64,000 nucleotides of DNA, from positions 3,098,009 to 3,162,008 of the forward strand of contig NC_085095.1 of assembly GCF_963422355.1 (NCBI RefSeq), read 5' to 3'. The translations under genes and the position numbers were made by a program. Positions 14,191 through 25,633 of the stretch are shown piece by piece (within the stretch, counting starts at the first letter, position 1; every line of letters starts with the position of its first letter). This stretch comes from Corticium candelabrum. Lineage: Eukaryota; Porifera; Homoscleromorpha; Homosclerophorida; Plakinidae. A model generated the notes under the pieces. The model searched no databases, had not been told where the DNA came from, and worked only from the letters and a program-made list of their open reading frames with translations.

Positions 14191-14345
14191 GCCCATAGCG
14201 CGGGCGTGAGCTCGCCATTCTCACGCCACCCTCTAACGGTATAGTAGAGTGCAACATGCGCCCGCTGCATTAACTAAAGCAATAGGACGAGTGTATTTTA
14301 CGTTGTAACGCGCGCTGCAGCTGAGTAGATTAAACCTTGCTAAAT

Positions 14346-14348
<3 letters not shown>

Positions 14349-14418
<70 letters not shown>
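14349..14418. repeat. (GT)n microsatellite
   Basis: A perfect GT array directly abutting the SINE head. Confidence 0.95.
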
Positions 14419-14419
<1 letters not shown>

Positions 14420-14828
14420 TGCGATAGCACAGTTGGTTAGAGAGTCATCTTATTGAGTGTTTACATCCGGGACCTTAAAGGGTCACAGTTCAAGTCACGG
14501 TGATGGCGAGCTATGGCATAATTTCCTTAAGCAAGAAACTAACACACATTTGCTTCTCTCGACTCAGGAGTATAAATGAGTACCTGGTCATTGACTGGAG
14601 TCCTAAGCGGCCATCGGCTGTGATGTGATATCAGCCACTGGGGTCCTGGTGAGACTTCGGGTGCTCACACCACAGTTGCCTTCACAAGTCGGTGCTCCTG
14701 CGAGTGCCTGGCCCGGCTCCAGAAGTTTGCTAGCGCAGGCCCAGAGTTCCCTGAGCAGCGCACACAGGGCCAAGCTTAACAGCTGGGGGCGTGACCTCTG
14801 AGAGGCAGCTCCTGACATTGAGGATTTT

Positions 14829-14889
<61 letters not shown>

Positions 14890-14892
14890 GTA
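14419..14892 (+). mobile_element. tRNA-derived SINE with GT-repeat tail
   Basis: The head has pol III boxes: A box TAGCACAGTTGG (14425-14436) and B box AGTTCAAGTCA (14487-14497), 50 bp apart. A body of about 320 bp includes CTCAGGAGTATAAATGAGTA, of a type shared by invertebrate SINEs. The element ends in a (GT)n tail from about 14832. It has no coding capacity and would depend on a LINE reverse transcriptase. Exact 3' limit uncertain. Confidence 0.75.
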
Positions 14893-15369
14893 GATTTTGT
14901 GTCTAGAGTAAAACGTAGACCCGCCCTACAGTGAAATTGTGAGATGGGGGCTGCTCTACGTGCAAAATACTGGACGACCGGTGTAAGTTAATCTTTTTTA
15001 CGTTTTCTTCGGTTAAAGGTAGCTACTATCTAGGTGTTAGCGCAATTCCTACCGCCCGTAGGGCGGGTGAGTGCTAGTTAATAAATATTTTTCACATCTA
15101 CAAACCATTGCACAAACATCGCAACACTGGCATCCTGCAACTGAGTCCTTGTCAATGTCTACGCTAAACGTAAAGTCAGAAAAAAGCATTTCTCTGCGAC
15201 AGCGATCACCATTCTGTCCATACTCTTTCATTTTCGATAAAACGTCTTGCGTACGCTGTCATGTACTCAGAAGGCGTGGGAGCTATACTCATCACGCCCG
15301 CATGTCTCCTGCAAATACTCGATCTTCAATCACTCCAGTGAAAAACTCTATAAATGCCTTTGCAGTCAA

Positions 15370-15506
15370 TGTAGTATGATGCCACTTGTTGTTATTAACT
15401 AACCTACGTTCAGCTAGGACCACGTGTAACGTACACGTATTCTTCTGTTCTGTTCTCTATCTAGTAGCGTTGTGCTCTAATTATAATACGAGTAAGTAAC
15501 GCAACA
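15370..15506 (+). repeat. 5' LTR of element A
   Basis: Starts TGTAGTATGATG and ends GTAACGCAACA; paired with the LTR at 21678. The following TGATGACAAGATTATGG resembles the TGGCGACGAGGATGG primer-binding segment of the other gypsy copies here. Confidence 0.88.
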
Positions 15507-15519
15507 TGATGACAAGATT

Positions 15520-16080
15520 ATGGAGCTGCGATTCCCAGCCCCAGCTCCGTTTAACTTTGGCAACCCCGAGGATTGGCCGAGACGGCACAAAAGGTTTGAA
15601 CGTTACTGGAATGCAACAGGATTGAAAGACAAGTCCGGCACCATACAAGTCTCAACTCTCGTTTACTCCCCTGGGGACAGAGCTGAAGACATTCTGACAT
15701 CAATGTCGCTGTCGCAAGGAGGGCGCAGCGGAATTACGACATTGTCATATATAGGTTTGAGCAACACTTCATAACAAAGAGAAATGAAATTTATGAACGA
15801 ATTAGATTTAATCCGCGACGAGAAGATTCGCAACAGAATAGTCGGCGACCTAAAAAACGTAACGCTTGCGGAGAAGATTCGGATCTCACGCTGGAGAAGG
15901 TTATCACAAAAGCTCGACAAAGCGAAGCAGTTAAAAAAACAACAACACGCGATACGCAGGAATTTACGAAAGATGTGTCATCGATACGTGTGAAGAAGTC
16001 GACAAAGAAGCAGGCGCCTTGGACGCAACAATTGAGACCACGTGACACAAAGATGCCAGGAAAGCTGCAAACACCCTAAC
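15520..16080 (+). pseudogene. gag remnant of element A
   Basis: The frame from 15520 (MELRFPAPAPFNFGNPEDWP, then TLVYSPGDRAEDIL) is a gypsy capsid start. After a frameshift near 15770 another frame gives LTLEKVITKARQSEAVKK, a common gag capsid C-terminal motif. No intact capsid or zinc knuckle remains. Confidence 0.75.
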
Positions 16081-16179
16081 TGACTAATTGATCAACCTGT
16101 TACAAATTCTGGAAGACAAGGAAGAAAGAGAAAGTCTCGTCAATTTTCTTATGAAGAAACGACGTGCCTCATAACCTGT

Positions 16180-16910
16180 GGTCACATTAGCGGATACAGA
16201 ATCTCCTGACAAAGCCTGGTAGCAAGAGCACAATATGGCATGAAATATCACAAGAACTAGCCAAACATAAGTTCATCAGAACACCAGAGCAGTGCAAAGA
16301 AAAAATAAATAATCTATAAAAAGATTACAGACTGGTCAAAGATAGAATAAGAAGTGGAGAAGGAACTATCACATGTGAATTTGCATACTATAATGCTATG
16401 GACATGGTGTTAGGTGATTGTCCATCTGTGTCACCCACTAATGTATACGAGTCTTCTGATGGTATCTGCACACTATTGTCTTCTTCCTTAGTTGTCTTCT
16501 TCATTATTGTCTTCTTCCTTAGTTGCCTCTCCGCATGACTCTCCTCAAACAGAATCTGAATGACTATCCGAAAATAGCAGTGGTACACCTCCAGATTGCA
16601 GTTACCAAAGCCCATGCTTCTCTGAAACACCTGCCAGTACTAGCAGGCACCATAGCCCTCCTAATGCGCCTCCTAGTGCACCTCGTAGTGCACCCAAAAA
16701 CAAAAGAGACAAGAAAGCTGTGGCCTTGATAGAGTTGCGAATAAACTTACTCAATTTGGGGAAAAGATCATGGATTTGATGTCAAGGATGGAAGATGCTG
16801 ACAGAGAGAGAGAGAGAAGAGCGAGAGAGTATAGAGGCTGAACGGAGAGATGCATTCTTGCTCAATGCATTACGAATTCTGAACAGTACAACAAATGGAA
16901 GAACCTGACA
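16180..16910 (+). pseudogene. Harbinger-1 Myb/MADF-like accessory protein, decayed
   Basis: Reading through interruptions gives ISQELAKHKFIRTPEQCKEK, KDYRLVKDRIRSG, then AYYNAMDMVLGDCPSV, and further on KNKRDKKAVALIEL with charged coiled-coil sequence. This is the layout of the DNA-binding accessory ORF of PIF/Harbinger transposons, which helps bring the nuclease to TIRs. A TAA and frame changes are present. It converges with the nuclease remnant at 17563. Confidence 0.65.
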
Positions 16911-17208
16911 ATGTAAACTAGTAGCACAAAAATTCTACAAAGAACTGTTGATCAAAGCACAATGTTTCAACACGTTGTTCTAACTACACGAAGTTTTAGT
17001 TCTAACTATATTGTTAACACACATTTCTTAAAAACACAATGTTCTTATTAATACTGTTCTAGCAATATTTTAACATTGGTCAACACTGTTTCAATTAATA
17101 AAGTCCAAACAATATTTTTATCACACTGTTCTAACAACACCATGTTTTAATTAACACTGTTTCCAAGAGATTGTTTTAACACAATGTAACTATGTTCTAA
17201 TTACAGCA

Positions 17209-17555
17209 GTCTCGTGTGTACCAGATGTATGAGACTTCTGTTGGGGAGGGGAGGGGAGAACATGGTTGGGCGGCCAGACGTTCGAGAGTACTGGGGAGGT
17301 TGGGGAGGGGAGAGGGGAGAACATGGATGCGTGGCCTGACATTTGAGAGTGCCAGGGGGCAAAGAAAAGAGAGTTTGCTCTCCCAACCATACACCCTTCA
17401 GCAATCTCGAAAGCCTGGCCAAGCATTCATGTTCTCCCCTCTCTCCTCCCCACCCCTTCAGTACTCTCGATCGTCTGGCTACGCATCCATGTTCTCCCCT
17501 CCCTTCCCCCACAGAACTCTCAAACGTCTAGCAAACATGAGACTACTACTACTGC
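17209..17555. repeat. G-rich inverted array between convergent Harbinger genes
   Basis: Units of about 60 bp (GGGGAGAACATGG..GGCC-GAC-TTCGAGAGTACTGGGGAGG) occur twice on the + strand (17235-17360). They occur twice again as reverse complement (17400-17520), and the outer CAGTCTCGTGTG..GAGACTTCTGT also returns inverted. The whole about 345-bp block can fold on itself and has G4-like GGGG runs. Confidence 0.8.
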
Positions 17556-17562
17556 CCTCTTG

Positions 17563-18300
17563 TTAATTAAATTTATCTAAATAGTCTCTGATATGATCTC
17601 GGATTGCTGACGCCGCCATCTCTCCCCTTCCAATAGCTGTCAATCCTGATTCAAGATCACATATTGTTTCAAGTTCAATGTAGTCATCTTTGATTTCATT
17701 GTGTGCCAAACAATAGTTATGTAAGGTACAGCAAACAATAACGACTACTTGAACATTGTTGATGTCAGTCTCTTGCTGATTTAACAGAATTCGCCACCTA
17801 CCTTTGAATAGCACAAATGCCCTTTCTACTGCGATTAGAGCACAAATCAGTTTGTAGTTGAAACTTTTCTCAGACTTCCTCATATTGGAGCTCTCGGGAT
17901 ATGCTTTCATTAGCCAACTTTACAAAGGGTAGGCTGGATATCCCAGAATTAAAACAGGTATTCTAGCACCATCACAGAAAACAGTCTCACTTCCAGGAAA
18001 AGCTGTTCCGGCACGTTCAGCAACTACAAAGAGGCGACTGTTAGCAAGAACACGAGCATCGTGGACTCGTCCTGGCCAGCCAATACAGATATCGTTGAAG
18101 TAAAGAAACGATTGCCTGAAATACTTCATAGGAAATACTGCTAGCAGTTGACAAACCAACGCCAAACAAGTCTGAGACAGTTCTATAATATTCACTGCCA
18201 GCCAACCTGTAGAGAGTCAAGGCTAGTCTCTTCTCTGGCGATATAGCGACTCTCAAGTGGGTGGACTTCTTCGTGATTAGATGTTGTATATCAATGCACA
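17563..18300 (-). pseudogene. Harbinger-1 DDE nuclease (HARBI1-like), deleted
   Basis: Pieces in order: [20 protein letters not shown] and [14 protein letters not shown] (N-terminal helix-turn-helix region), then after a jump [30 protein letters not shown] and VERAFVLFKGRWR (Glu-bearing motif), ending at 17563. The GAIDG motif with the first catalytic Asp is missing: sequence passes from EVFQAIVSL directly to the [10 protein letters not shown] block, a loss of about 70 residues. Several frames are used. Not functional. Confidence 0.8.
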
Positions 18301-19440
18301 GACTACACACTACTTTGAGACCGTATATTTGTAGCCGCAGTAGCATTCGCTGTAATCTTCTTGGCGCTGTTTGAAGTAATTTGCGCACAATGATTTCTAA
18401 AGGCTTATGATCAGATTGTACTACTAATGGTCGTCCATACGTATATTAGTCGAATCGTTCCATTCCATAGACGATCGCCAGTGATTCCTTTCTATTTGAG
18501 CGTATCCTCTTTCACACTCAGCCAACGCTCTACTAGCACACGAAATTGGTTGTCCGTCTTGGAGAAGCACGGTCCCCAACCCCAAACTGGATGCGTCACA
18601 CTGCATTAACGTGAGTTTTGTGGTGTCGAAATATCTCAGAACTGGTGCTGTACTTATAGCTTGTTTGATTTCTCTTAGTGCCCGTTCTTGTTTGTCTGAA
18701 CACTCCCACGCATTATTCGGACGTGTCAATTCTCTCACTGGCTCATAAATATCAGCAAGCTTCGGCAAATATCTTGATAAACAGTTAGCCATGCCAAGAA
18801 GCCGCCGAAAACTTTCAACATTTTCTGGTTTGGGCATTTTCAAAATTGCATTAACTTTTTCTGGATCAGGTCTCAGCCCGTTTTCTTTAAGACTATGGCC
18901 TATATGTGTCATTTGCGGTTCTCTCAATCGACCTCTTCAAGAGTGGAACCGCCGCCCGTAACTAGTATGTCGTCAGCAATAACATAGATATCATTCAGTT
19001 CTTCCAGTGCTTGATTTAATCTTCTTTGGAATACCTCCGGTGTCGGGGATATCCCAAACGGCATTCGGAGTGCCGAAAGTTGTGATATTGCTTGTTTCTT
19101 ATCCAGGACCACGTGCCAAAACCCATTTCGAACATCGCACACGCTAAAGACTTTCTCATTCTTCAACCGTGGTAATAAGTCATCATTTGTGGTAATCGAG
19201 TAATGGCAGCGTTTTAGGGCCGGTTTAGCGGCTTCGGATCGATCCAAATTCGAAGTCCTCCTTTCGGCTTTCTCACAACTACCAGAGCGGAGACCCAATC
19301 CGTCAGTCCATCTCTTATTTCAATAAGTCCGTCTCGCTCCAGCCGGTCAAGTTCCGAATGTTTTCACGTCGAAGGGTCATGAGTTCATCTGCTGTATACT
19401 CTTTGCTCCTCTCAAACCTCTCTCTACCACAACGAACTCT
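18300..19440 (-). pseudogene. Gypsy reverse transcriptase/RNase H fragment, reverse orientation
   Basis: On the minus strand: KPALKRCHYSITTNDDLLPR, EKVFSVCDVRNGFWHV, LRMPFGISPTPEVFQRRL, YVIADDILVTG (ADD catalytic box), then GHSLKENGLRPDPEKVNAIL, FRRLLGMANCLSRYLPKLAD, LTLMQCDASSLGLGTVL and KLLQTAPRRLQRMLLRLQIY. Frameshifts occur at about 18925 and 18420. The last block is fused directly to Harbinger-1 sequence near 18300, marking an insertion boundary. It belongs to neither LTR pair found here. Confidence 0.85.
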
Positions 19441-19459
19441 CCCCTGTATTTATGACCAT

Positions 19460-20490
19460 ACTTAGGATTGAGAAGACGAACAGTACATTTGCCCACCGAT
19501 CATATAACAACAAGTCCGTATCATTCCCAAAGCAACGGCAAAGTGGAAAGTGCAGTGAAAATATATGTAAGCATCTGATGGTGAAAGCCCTAGAGGCATG
19601 AAAACCCGTGGATAGCTTTGTTGGATCAACGAAAGACACCACCGCAAGGAACAACAACAAGTCCAGCTCAACGTCTTTTAGTAGAAGAACTAACGGGCTG
19701 TTGCATATGAAGCCCGATCTACTTAAACCTCAAGTGGTCGATGGGATCCCAAAAAAATAACCAAACAGAAAGAAACTCAAGCAAAATATTACAATCAAGG
19801 TGCTAAAGACCTCCCTCTAATCGTACTGGAAACTGCCGTTCGCATGGAACCATTGAAAGGAAAGAAACAGAGTTGAAAGAAAGCTGTGGTAATAGAGCAG
19901 ACTAGAGAACGATCGTACAAAGTTCGAACAGAGGATGGTGGAATATATAGGCGGAATCGACGACAATTAAAGATTACGAATAAGGCAATACTGAATAAGC
20001 CGACTACGCTAGTGAATAATGATGACGTTGACTTAAAACAAGTAGCAGCGGAATCCAGTCTGAACCTGCCACCGCAAGACTGACAACTTCAGGCAGAGTC
20101 TCAGGTCACTTGAAGAGTCATACAACTGGCGACTAACAAAAAAAAGGAGAAGCAGGATCTATGGAAACAGACAAGTTCTCAACCTAGCAGAGAAACAGAG
20201 GACAGTACTGAGAGACTACAGAGATCAACTAGAAGGGGACGAAATCAAAATATCTGCGAAAATATATTTGCAGCAATGACTACGACGCGTAGATAGATGG
20301 GTGTAAGTGTTACTGGGTACTAATATTTGTTAACTTTAAGAAGGGGGATGTTAGGAGTATGACTTAGTATATACGGGACTACTCAGTTCATTCCAACTGA
20401 GTGCCGGTAGCGTGTAGTCCACTTAGGCTTGGGTTCTTTACATTGCGTTCTAAGGTTGTGTTTATGATTTCATTGACTTGATGCAGTCTA
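19460..20490 (+). pseudogene. Gypsy integrase C-terminal fragment plus start of its 3' LTR
   Basis: Broken frames give TTSPYHSQSNGKVESAVK-like sequence (the Glu of the integrase DDE), LLKPQVVDG, and then one clean frame (19886-20083) with TRERSYKVRTEDGGIYRRNR, an integrase tail. AAGAAGGGGGA (20339-20349) is a polypurine tract directly followed by TGTTAGGAGTATGAC, a typical LTR start. No matching 5' LTR was seen. Confidence 0.75.
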
Positions 20491-20640
20491 GAGGTTGGTT
20501 ACGCTAACCACGCGCTAACCGCGCTCTAACCACGATCTAACCGAAGTTAACCAACCTTAACCATAGTTGGTTTCACACTGACCTTGGCAACCTAACATAA
20601 CAGAACTTAACTACGGTCTAACCAACAGTGGGAAACCGCT
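20490..20640. repeat. TAACC-motif cluster
   Basis: CTAACC/GTTAACC motifs recur about ten times in 150 bp (GCTAACCACGCGCTAACCGCG.., then TTGGTTTCACACTGACC). It sits exactly between two gypsy fragments and is probably a small insertion with repeat-rich ends; borders unresolved. Confidence 0.5.
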
Positions 20641-21640
20641 GTTTGTCTGATGGATAACATTTTGATTTTGGGAAATCTAAAGCGGAACGTGACAACCGTC
20701 TTCACACAGTATTGCAACGCTTGCAACAAGCTGGGGTCACATTGAATAGGGAGAAATGTTTGTTTTCTCAGTCTTCAGTAAAGTTCGTAGGACACATTGT
20801 TGGCCAAGGAGAAGTAAAGCCGTATCCTAACAAAGTCAAAGCGATACAGAAGATGCCAGAACCCACAAATGTTGGTGATGTTTGACGATTCTTAGGTGTT
20901 ATAAACTAGCAAAGCAAGGTATATTCCTCAGTTAGCGGAGAAGACGGAAGGAACCATTACGTAACTTACAGGTACAAAAGAATCAATGGATATGGGGACT
21001 ACCCCAAAGAAGCGCATTCGAGAACATCAAAGAGGAAATTACTCAATCACCTGGCCTGCCATTGTATAACCGTAACAGGGAGACCGTACTGTTGGTGATG
21101 CATCTTCTTTCGGACTAGGAACGGTACTCCGGCAAAGACAACCAGGAGGAGATTTGAACCTGTTACATATGCTTCGCGATCCCTATTGCCGACTGAATGC
21201 CGTTACGCCCAGGTCAAAAAGGAAGCCGTTGCAAAAACCTAGTCGGCAGAAAAATTCAGCAATTATCTTATTGGAAAAGAGTTTATTGTGGAGACAGACC
21301 ATAAGCCCCTCATTCAATTACTTGGGCAGAAAGGACTGGATGAACTACCTCCGCGAATTCAACGCCTCAGAATGCGTCTTCTAAGATTCCAGTACACTAT
21401 TATTCATGTACCGGGAAAAGACCTTATTACTGCGGACGCTCTGTCTCGACAACCAGTTTCACCTCCACAAACAATAGACAAGCAATACGAGCGAGAATTT
21501 GCCGAATATATATCAATCGTTATACAGTCGTCCCCAGTACCATCTCAACAAGTCAGCCAATCAAAAGTACCTCCTGAAGAATCTCCTGGTGGCTTCAATA
21601 AAGACAGTGTTGTTGCGTTCGAGACGTATTAGTAAGCAGC
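20640..21640 (+). pseudogene. Element A reverse transcriptase C-terminus and RNase H
   Basis: Broken frames give VLQRLQQAGVTLNREKCLF, VKFVGHIVGQGEVKPYPNKV and FLGVIN. A clean 114-codon frame (21288-21632) follows, with ETDHKPLIQLLGQKGL, PRIQRLRMRLLRFQYTIIHV and LITADALSRQP, the RNase H end. Stops and shifts lie at 20883, 20910 and 21070-21240. The protein stops short of any integrase. Confidence 0.85.
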
Positions 21641-21677
21641 CCATTAGATTGTACTTATAGGAACTTGGAAAGGAAGA

Positions 21678-21814
21678 TGTATTATGATGTCGCTTGTTGT
21701 TATTAACTAACCAACCGTCAGCTAGAACCACGTGTAACGTACACGTCTTCTTCCGTTGTGTTCTCTATCTAGTAGCGTTGTGCTCTAATTATAATACGAG
21801 TCAGTAACGAAACA
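21678..21814 (+). repeat. 3' LTR of element A
   Basis: Starts TGTATTATGATG and ends GTAACGAAACA, then the target duplication GTCAA. Twelve differences from the 5' copy imply an old insertion. Confidence 0.88.
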
Positions 21815-21867
21815 GTCAACTCCCATTCCAAATGCAGTTGTTGCTATCTATAGTCTCAGCCCTAGCA

Positions 21868-23806
21868 AATGTTGTTAGTGGTAGAGTAGGCGGTAGATGT
21901 GCATGCGCAGTCTTAGGCGGTACAACAGAATACACTTCAGCGTCACCACACTGGCGACGAGGATGGTGACGGTCTTAGGTTCGGTATCGGTTCTTGATGC
22001 AGACCAGGAAGACTGGACTGCGCACATTAAACGGGTGGAGCACTTCTTCGTGGCTAATAACGTCGCGAACGAAGCGCGCATTCCGACCCTGATTGCCCTC
22101 ATGGGTAACCAGACGTACGGGTTGCTGAAAAGCTTAACGATACCGACCAAGCCACGTACACTCAGTTTCAAGGAGATTGTCCACATATTACAAGATCATT
22201 TGACGCCAAAACCCCTTGTAATAGCAGAACGTCTCCGCTTCCACAAGCGAAAACAAGGTCTGGATGTAGATGTCAGTACATACGTTCCAGCTTTACGAAA
22301 GCTTACACAGCATTGTGAATTTGGGACATTCCTGGATGACGCGTTACGCGACCGCTTCGTCTGTGGTTTACAATCGACGCATATACAAAAGCGCTTGCTT
22401 TCTCAGGCGAAGTTGACTTTCAAAACTGGACTGAAGACGGCGATAGCCATGACAGCTGCCGCGAAAGATACTCGTCAAATGACAACGCCTACTCTACTAG
22501 CTACTACGTCAGCAATAGAAGAGGTGCATCAAATGCCAGACAAGCAGTCGATTAGGAAACAAGGTACAAAGTTTTGCTACCGCTGTAACAGTCCGAGTCA
22601 GCTAGCATTTGCGTGTTGTCCTCTGAAAACCGTGTGCACGTCTTGTGAAAAGAAAGGGCATCTAGCTGCAGTATGTCGGTCAAAACCTTATAAGTCAACT
22701 CCTGCTACGCAAACAGAGTAAGTGAAAGACGGATTAGATTCTGATGCAAAGACACCTGTCCTTACTCTTTCCAGTCCTCGCAACCCTGCAATCAGAGTCT
22801 GTGTTAACTTGGCGGATCAGGAGGTTATGACGAAGTGAACACGGGAGCCGCTGGGTCACTGATGTCCGCAGAGTAATGGTTTGGTCAGCAGCTTCCTCAT
22901 CAGATGGAACCGTCAAACTGCTCGTTACGTACCTATACAGGAGAAGCGATCGCAACGAAAGGGAAAGTCAATGAAGAAGTCACACACATGAAGCAGAGGC
23001 AAATACTACCACTTGTTATAGCTGAAGGTATGGGACCAGCTCTACTTGGCCCGCCACTCGCTGAACGCAATCCATCTTGACTGGCAGCAAACTCACATGA
23101 GAAGTTCTGACAAATGGTGGAATACCTTATCCGCACTTTTGAATCAACACAGTGACACCCAAGTTTCTGAAGTACATAACAGTACCCTACGCTATTCAAG
23201 AAATGGCTGAAGAAGAGCTGTTACGTCTGGAAAAAGAGGGCATCATCGAGAGGGTTGACTATAGTGACTGGGCTACGCCTCTCATTTGTGTTAGAAAAAG
23301 AATGGGACAGTCCGGCTTTGTGGGGATTACAAACAAACCATCAACCCTTGTATGGAAATTGATCGATATCTTTTACCTAGGACTAAGGAACTGATTCAAA
23401 AGTTGGTAGGGGAACTCGATTCACGACATTAGACTTATCTTAAGCTTACCAACAGATGCAACTAGATGACCATTCTCAGCCTTACACTACTGTCAACACT
23501 CACAAAGGCCTTTACCGGTACACCAGGCTACCTAACGGTATTGCATGTGCCCTTGCAAAATTTCAAAAGGCTATGGAAAAAGTGCTTCACGGCCTAGGTG
23601 TTGGTGTCTACATTGATGATTTGCTAGTGACAGGGGACACCATAGAGGCACACCTAAATAACCTGGAAAACGTCCTTACGAGACTAGAGAAACATGGACT
23701 TAAATTGCAAAAAGAAAGTCGTTTCTTTCAGGCCTCTGTTGACTTCCTGCGCAGTGTATCGATGCTCAAGGAGTTCCTGTCACTCCAACCAAGGTGGAAT
23801 GTATGA
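21868..23806 (+). mobile_element. Gypsy element B, 5' part (LTR end, gag, partial pol)
   Basis: Sequence ending CACTTCAGCGTCACCACA immediately precedes TGGCGACGAGGATGG (21950-21964), the same primer-binding segment used by gypsy D; the upstream 80 bp is presumably LTR. An intact gag follows. Pol is then broken: VPYAIQEMAEEELLRLEKEG, VDYSDWATPLICVRK, YTRLPNGIACALAKFQKAME and VYIDDLLVTG (RT active site, 23607-23640) survive between stops. No 3' LTR copy was recognised. Confidence 0.75.
21963..22721 (+). CDS. gag polyprotein of gypsy element B
   Basis: A 252-codon open frame. The capsid region has DQEDWTAHIKRVEHFFVANN, LRFHKRKQGLDVDVSTYVPA and FGTFLDDALRDRFVCGL, all standard gypsy capsid blocks. 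The C-terminus has two zinc knuckles, CYRCNSPSQLAFACC (degenerate, His replaced) and CTSCEKKGHLAAVC (canonical CCHC). The start is the ATG inside the primer-binding site, as in element D. The frame is undamaged though its pol is ruined. It packages element RNA in virus-like particles. Confidence 0.85.
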   Translation: MVTVLGSVSVLDADQEDWTAHIKRVEHFFVANNVANEARIPTLIALMGNQTYGLLKSLTIPTKPRTLSFKEIVHILQDHLTPKPLVIAERLRFHKRKQGLDVDVSTYVPALRKLTQHCEFGTFLDDALRDRFVCGLQSTHIQKRLLSQAKLTFKTGLKTAIAMTAAAKDTRQMTTPTLLATTSAIEEVHQMPDKQSIRKQGTKFCYRCNSPSQLAFACCPLKTVCTSCEKKGHLAAVCRSKPYKSTPATQTE

Positions 23807-23810
23807 CAGG

Positions 23811-24960
23811 AGTGTAGACAGTGGCAGGAGCGACGGTTAGATCTGAAGCGGCGGCGGGAGATCATTATCGCCAAGCGTAAGCTCGCTGTCACAAGTGGTG
23901 TTAGCGCGCGAGTGGAGTTTGTAAGTACTCTAAACTATCGTGTCTTTCGTGATTGTATGGCTCAAGAACAGGAGGGGAGCAGGCAGAGAGGGCTGCACTC
24001 AAGCCGGCTCAGCTTCTACAAGGTATGGTATCTGTCCCAGAGCAAATTAAAGATAGAGATGTTTTGATGTCCATGGCTCGAGAATTTTCATCTTACTACG
24101 ACGACTAATGGTTGAAACGTCAACGTGAAGATGGAGTTGCTACCAATTCTTCTGAAAGAAAGAGGGTATGCTGTCTATCGTCAGGTGACGGCGGAACAGA
24201 AAGCAAGCTATGCAGAGCTTACAACTCAGGTCAAGTGCGTGTTTTCCTCTACTACAATTGAGAGTTGTCGCCTCGCACGATGCCAGTTCATGATTCGTCG
24301 CTGAAAGTTTTCTGAGGCACTTAAGGTGTACTCGCAAGATTTTGGAGACTTTTCTGACAAACGCAACGCCGGATATGGCAGCACAGCTCCACGATCAGCA
24401 ACTAATGAATCATTATCAGCAGCAAATGTAGGCTTGGTGGAACAAGCACCGTCCGTTGCCAGCGATCGAGTTGGACTGACACCGAGGTTAGTTTTCAGGC
24501 GGCGGTGATCAGAGCACGCGAATAGATATTGTTAAAGTGGAGGAAACTCTGAAAGCGGGCGGATGGTCAAGTTCGAGCAATCGCAGATCATTCGACTCTT
24601 GATGTGAGTTTGGCTAAACCGCTCTACCAGATTGGGCAAGCGTTGCAGTCGGTGGCTTTAATCGGTGCGTCCGTCACTCCAGATTGCCAGCGTGTTGTTC
24701 TCATGCGACAGACGCAACAAAAGACGGGACGTCGCTGTTTTACGGATTGTGACGAAGGACATGTAAGCAGCAATTGTAAACAAGTTACAATCGGACCATG
24801 TTTTGTTTGACACGAGACTGGGCACGTACCTTGTGATTGCCATGAACAGATACAGCAATCACCAGCAAGACGGAGATTCACGTAGCCTCAACAGTCAGAA
24901 AGAGTCACTCTGTGTAGAAGTCAATCTATAGCAGGAGTAACAGCAGGTAACGTAAAAGGG
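23811..24960 (+). pseudogene. Second gag fragment (different gypsy lineage)
   Basis: LLPILLKERGYAVYRQVTAE, ASYAELTTQVKCVFSS, ESCRLARCQFMIRR and LKVYSQDFGDFSDKR form a capsid of the long-spacer gypsy type. Near 24735-24850 two zinc-knuckle-like motifs remain (CFTDCDEGHVSSNC, and one whose second Cys is a TGA). Multiple stops. The join to element B is abrupt at about 23810. Confidence 0.6.
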
Positions 24961-25633
24961 CGTGGTCCTGAGACGCATGTGCGACGTGTGAAAATATTAT
25001 GTGCAGTCCGCCAGCGATACCAAGACGCTGTGGAAGGCAGATTCACCGTGACAACCATTCTGCTGAACAACTAGAAAACTACTATCGACGAACAGTAGTC
25101 TTTCGATTTATTGACCACTTTATCACACATATGAGGTACAGTTCATCGTCTGTACTTTCCTTTTTAGCGATATTAGAGTTACTCAACGTGTTTGTGTTCC
25201 CCTATAGAGACAGCTTTTCAGAAAGGTAAACAAGGTCATTTTGGGTATATGCCTTGTTCTATTGATAGTAAAACGCATCCTTCTTGGAAAACTGCAGCAA
25301 AAAATCCTTATTTCTACGACACAGATATGCCTCATCCAATTAAGAACGCTTGACGAGGAGTACTCTTTGTTCGCGTTCACTGTGTATTTAAGAAATCGCA
25401 ATAACTGCTGTGTGCTTCGTCGGTAAGCGACGATCTTGACATCATTCGAAAGCGCAAGAGCCCGGATTTCTTCTAGACGCTAAACCGATCATGTAATTAA
25501 GACGCAGCCAGGAGGATGACGTTTTGCATATCAAAGACCATTAGTCTATTAAAACGTTATGTTAAGATACGATTACAGCTAAGTAGTCATGAAAGCAGAT
25601 GCCACGTCAATTACCTCATTACGATTAATTACT
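24961..25633. other. Unassigned, probably retroelement debris
   Basis: One frame near 25200-25300 (ETAFQKGKQGHFGYMPCSID) looks coding-like but I cannot name it. Nothing else is visible. Confidence 0.4.

Larger units (their letters stand above)
13427..15369. other. Intergenic repeat-rich spacer
   Basis: Contains the foldback at 13684-14190, GT arrays, the SINE at 14419-14892 and a GC dyad CTACCGCCCGTAGGGCGGG near 15048. The phrase GTAGAGTGCAAGATGCGCCC at about 13624 recurs in direct orientation at about 14243 (one mismatch). No gene is recognised. Confidence 0.7.
15370..21814 (+). mobile_element. Ty3/gypsy-type LTR retrotransposon A, interrupted
   Basis: 137-bp LTRs at 15370-15506 and 21678-21814 begin TGTA and end AACA; they differ at about 12 positions (roughly 91% identity). 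A perfect 5-bp target duplication GTCAA flanks the element (15365-15369 and 21815-21819). A purine tract (GGAAAGGAAGA) precedes the 3' LTR. Its own gag remnant is at 15520-16080 and its own RT/RNase H remnant at 20640-21640. The material between these belongs to later or different elements. No integrase remains between RNase H and the LTR. Confidence 0.88.

Noticed and set aside
14419..14500. Possible functional tRNA gene
   Set aside because: A and B boxes are present but a cloverleaf does not close and a long SINE body with repeat tail follows.
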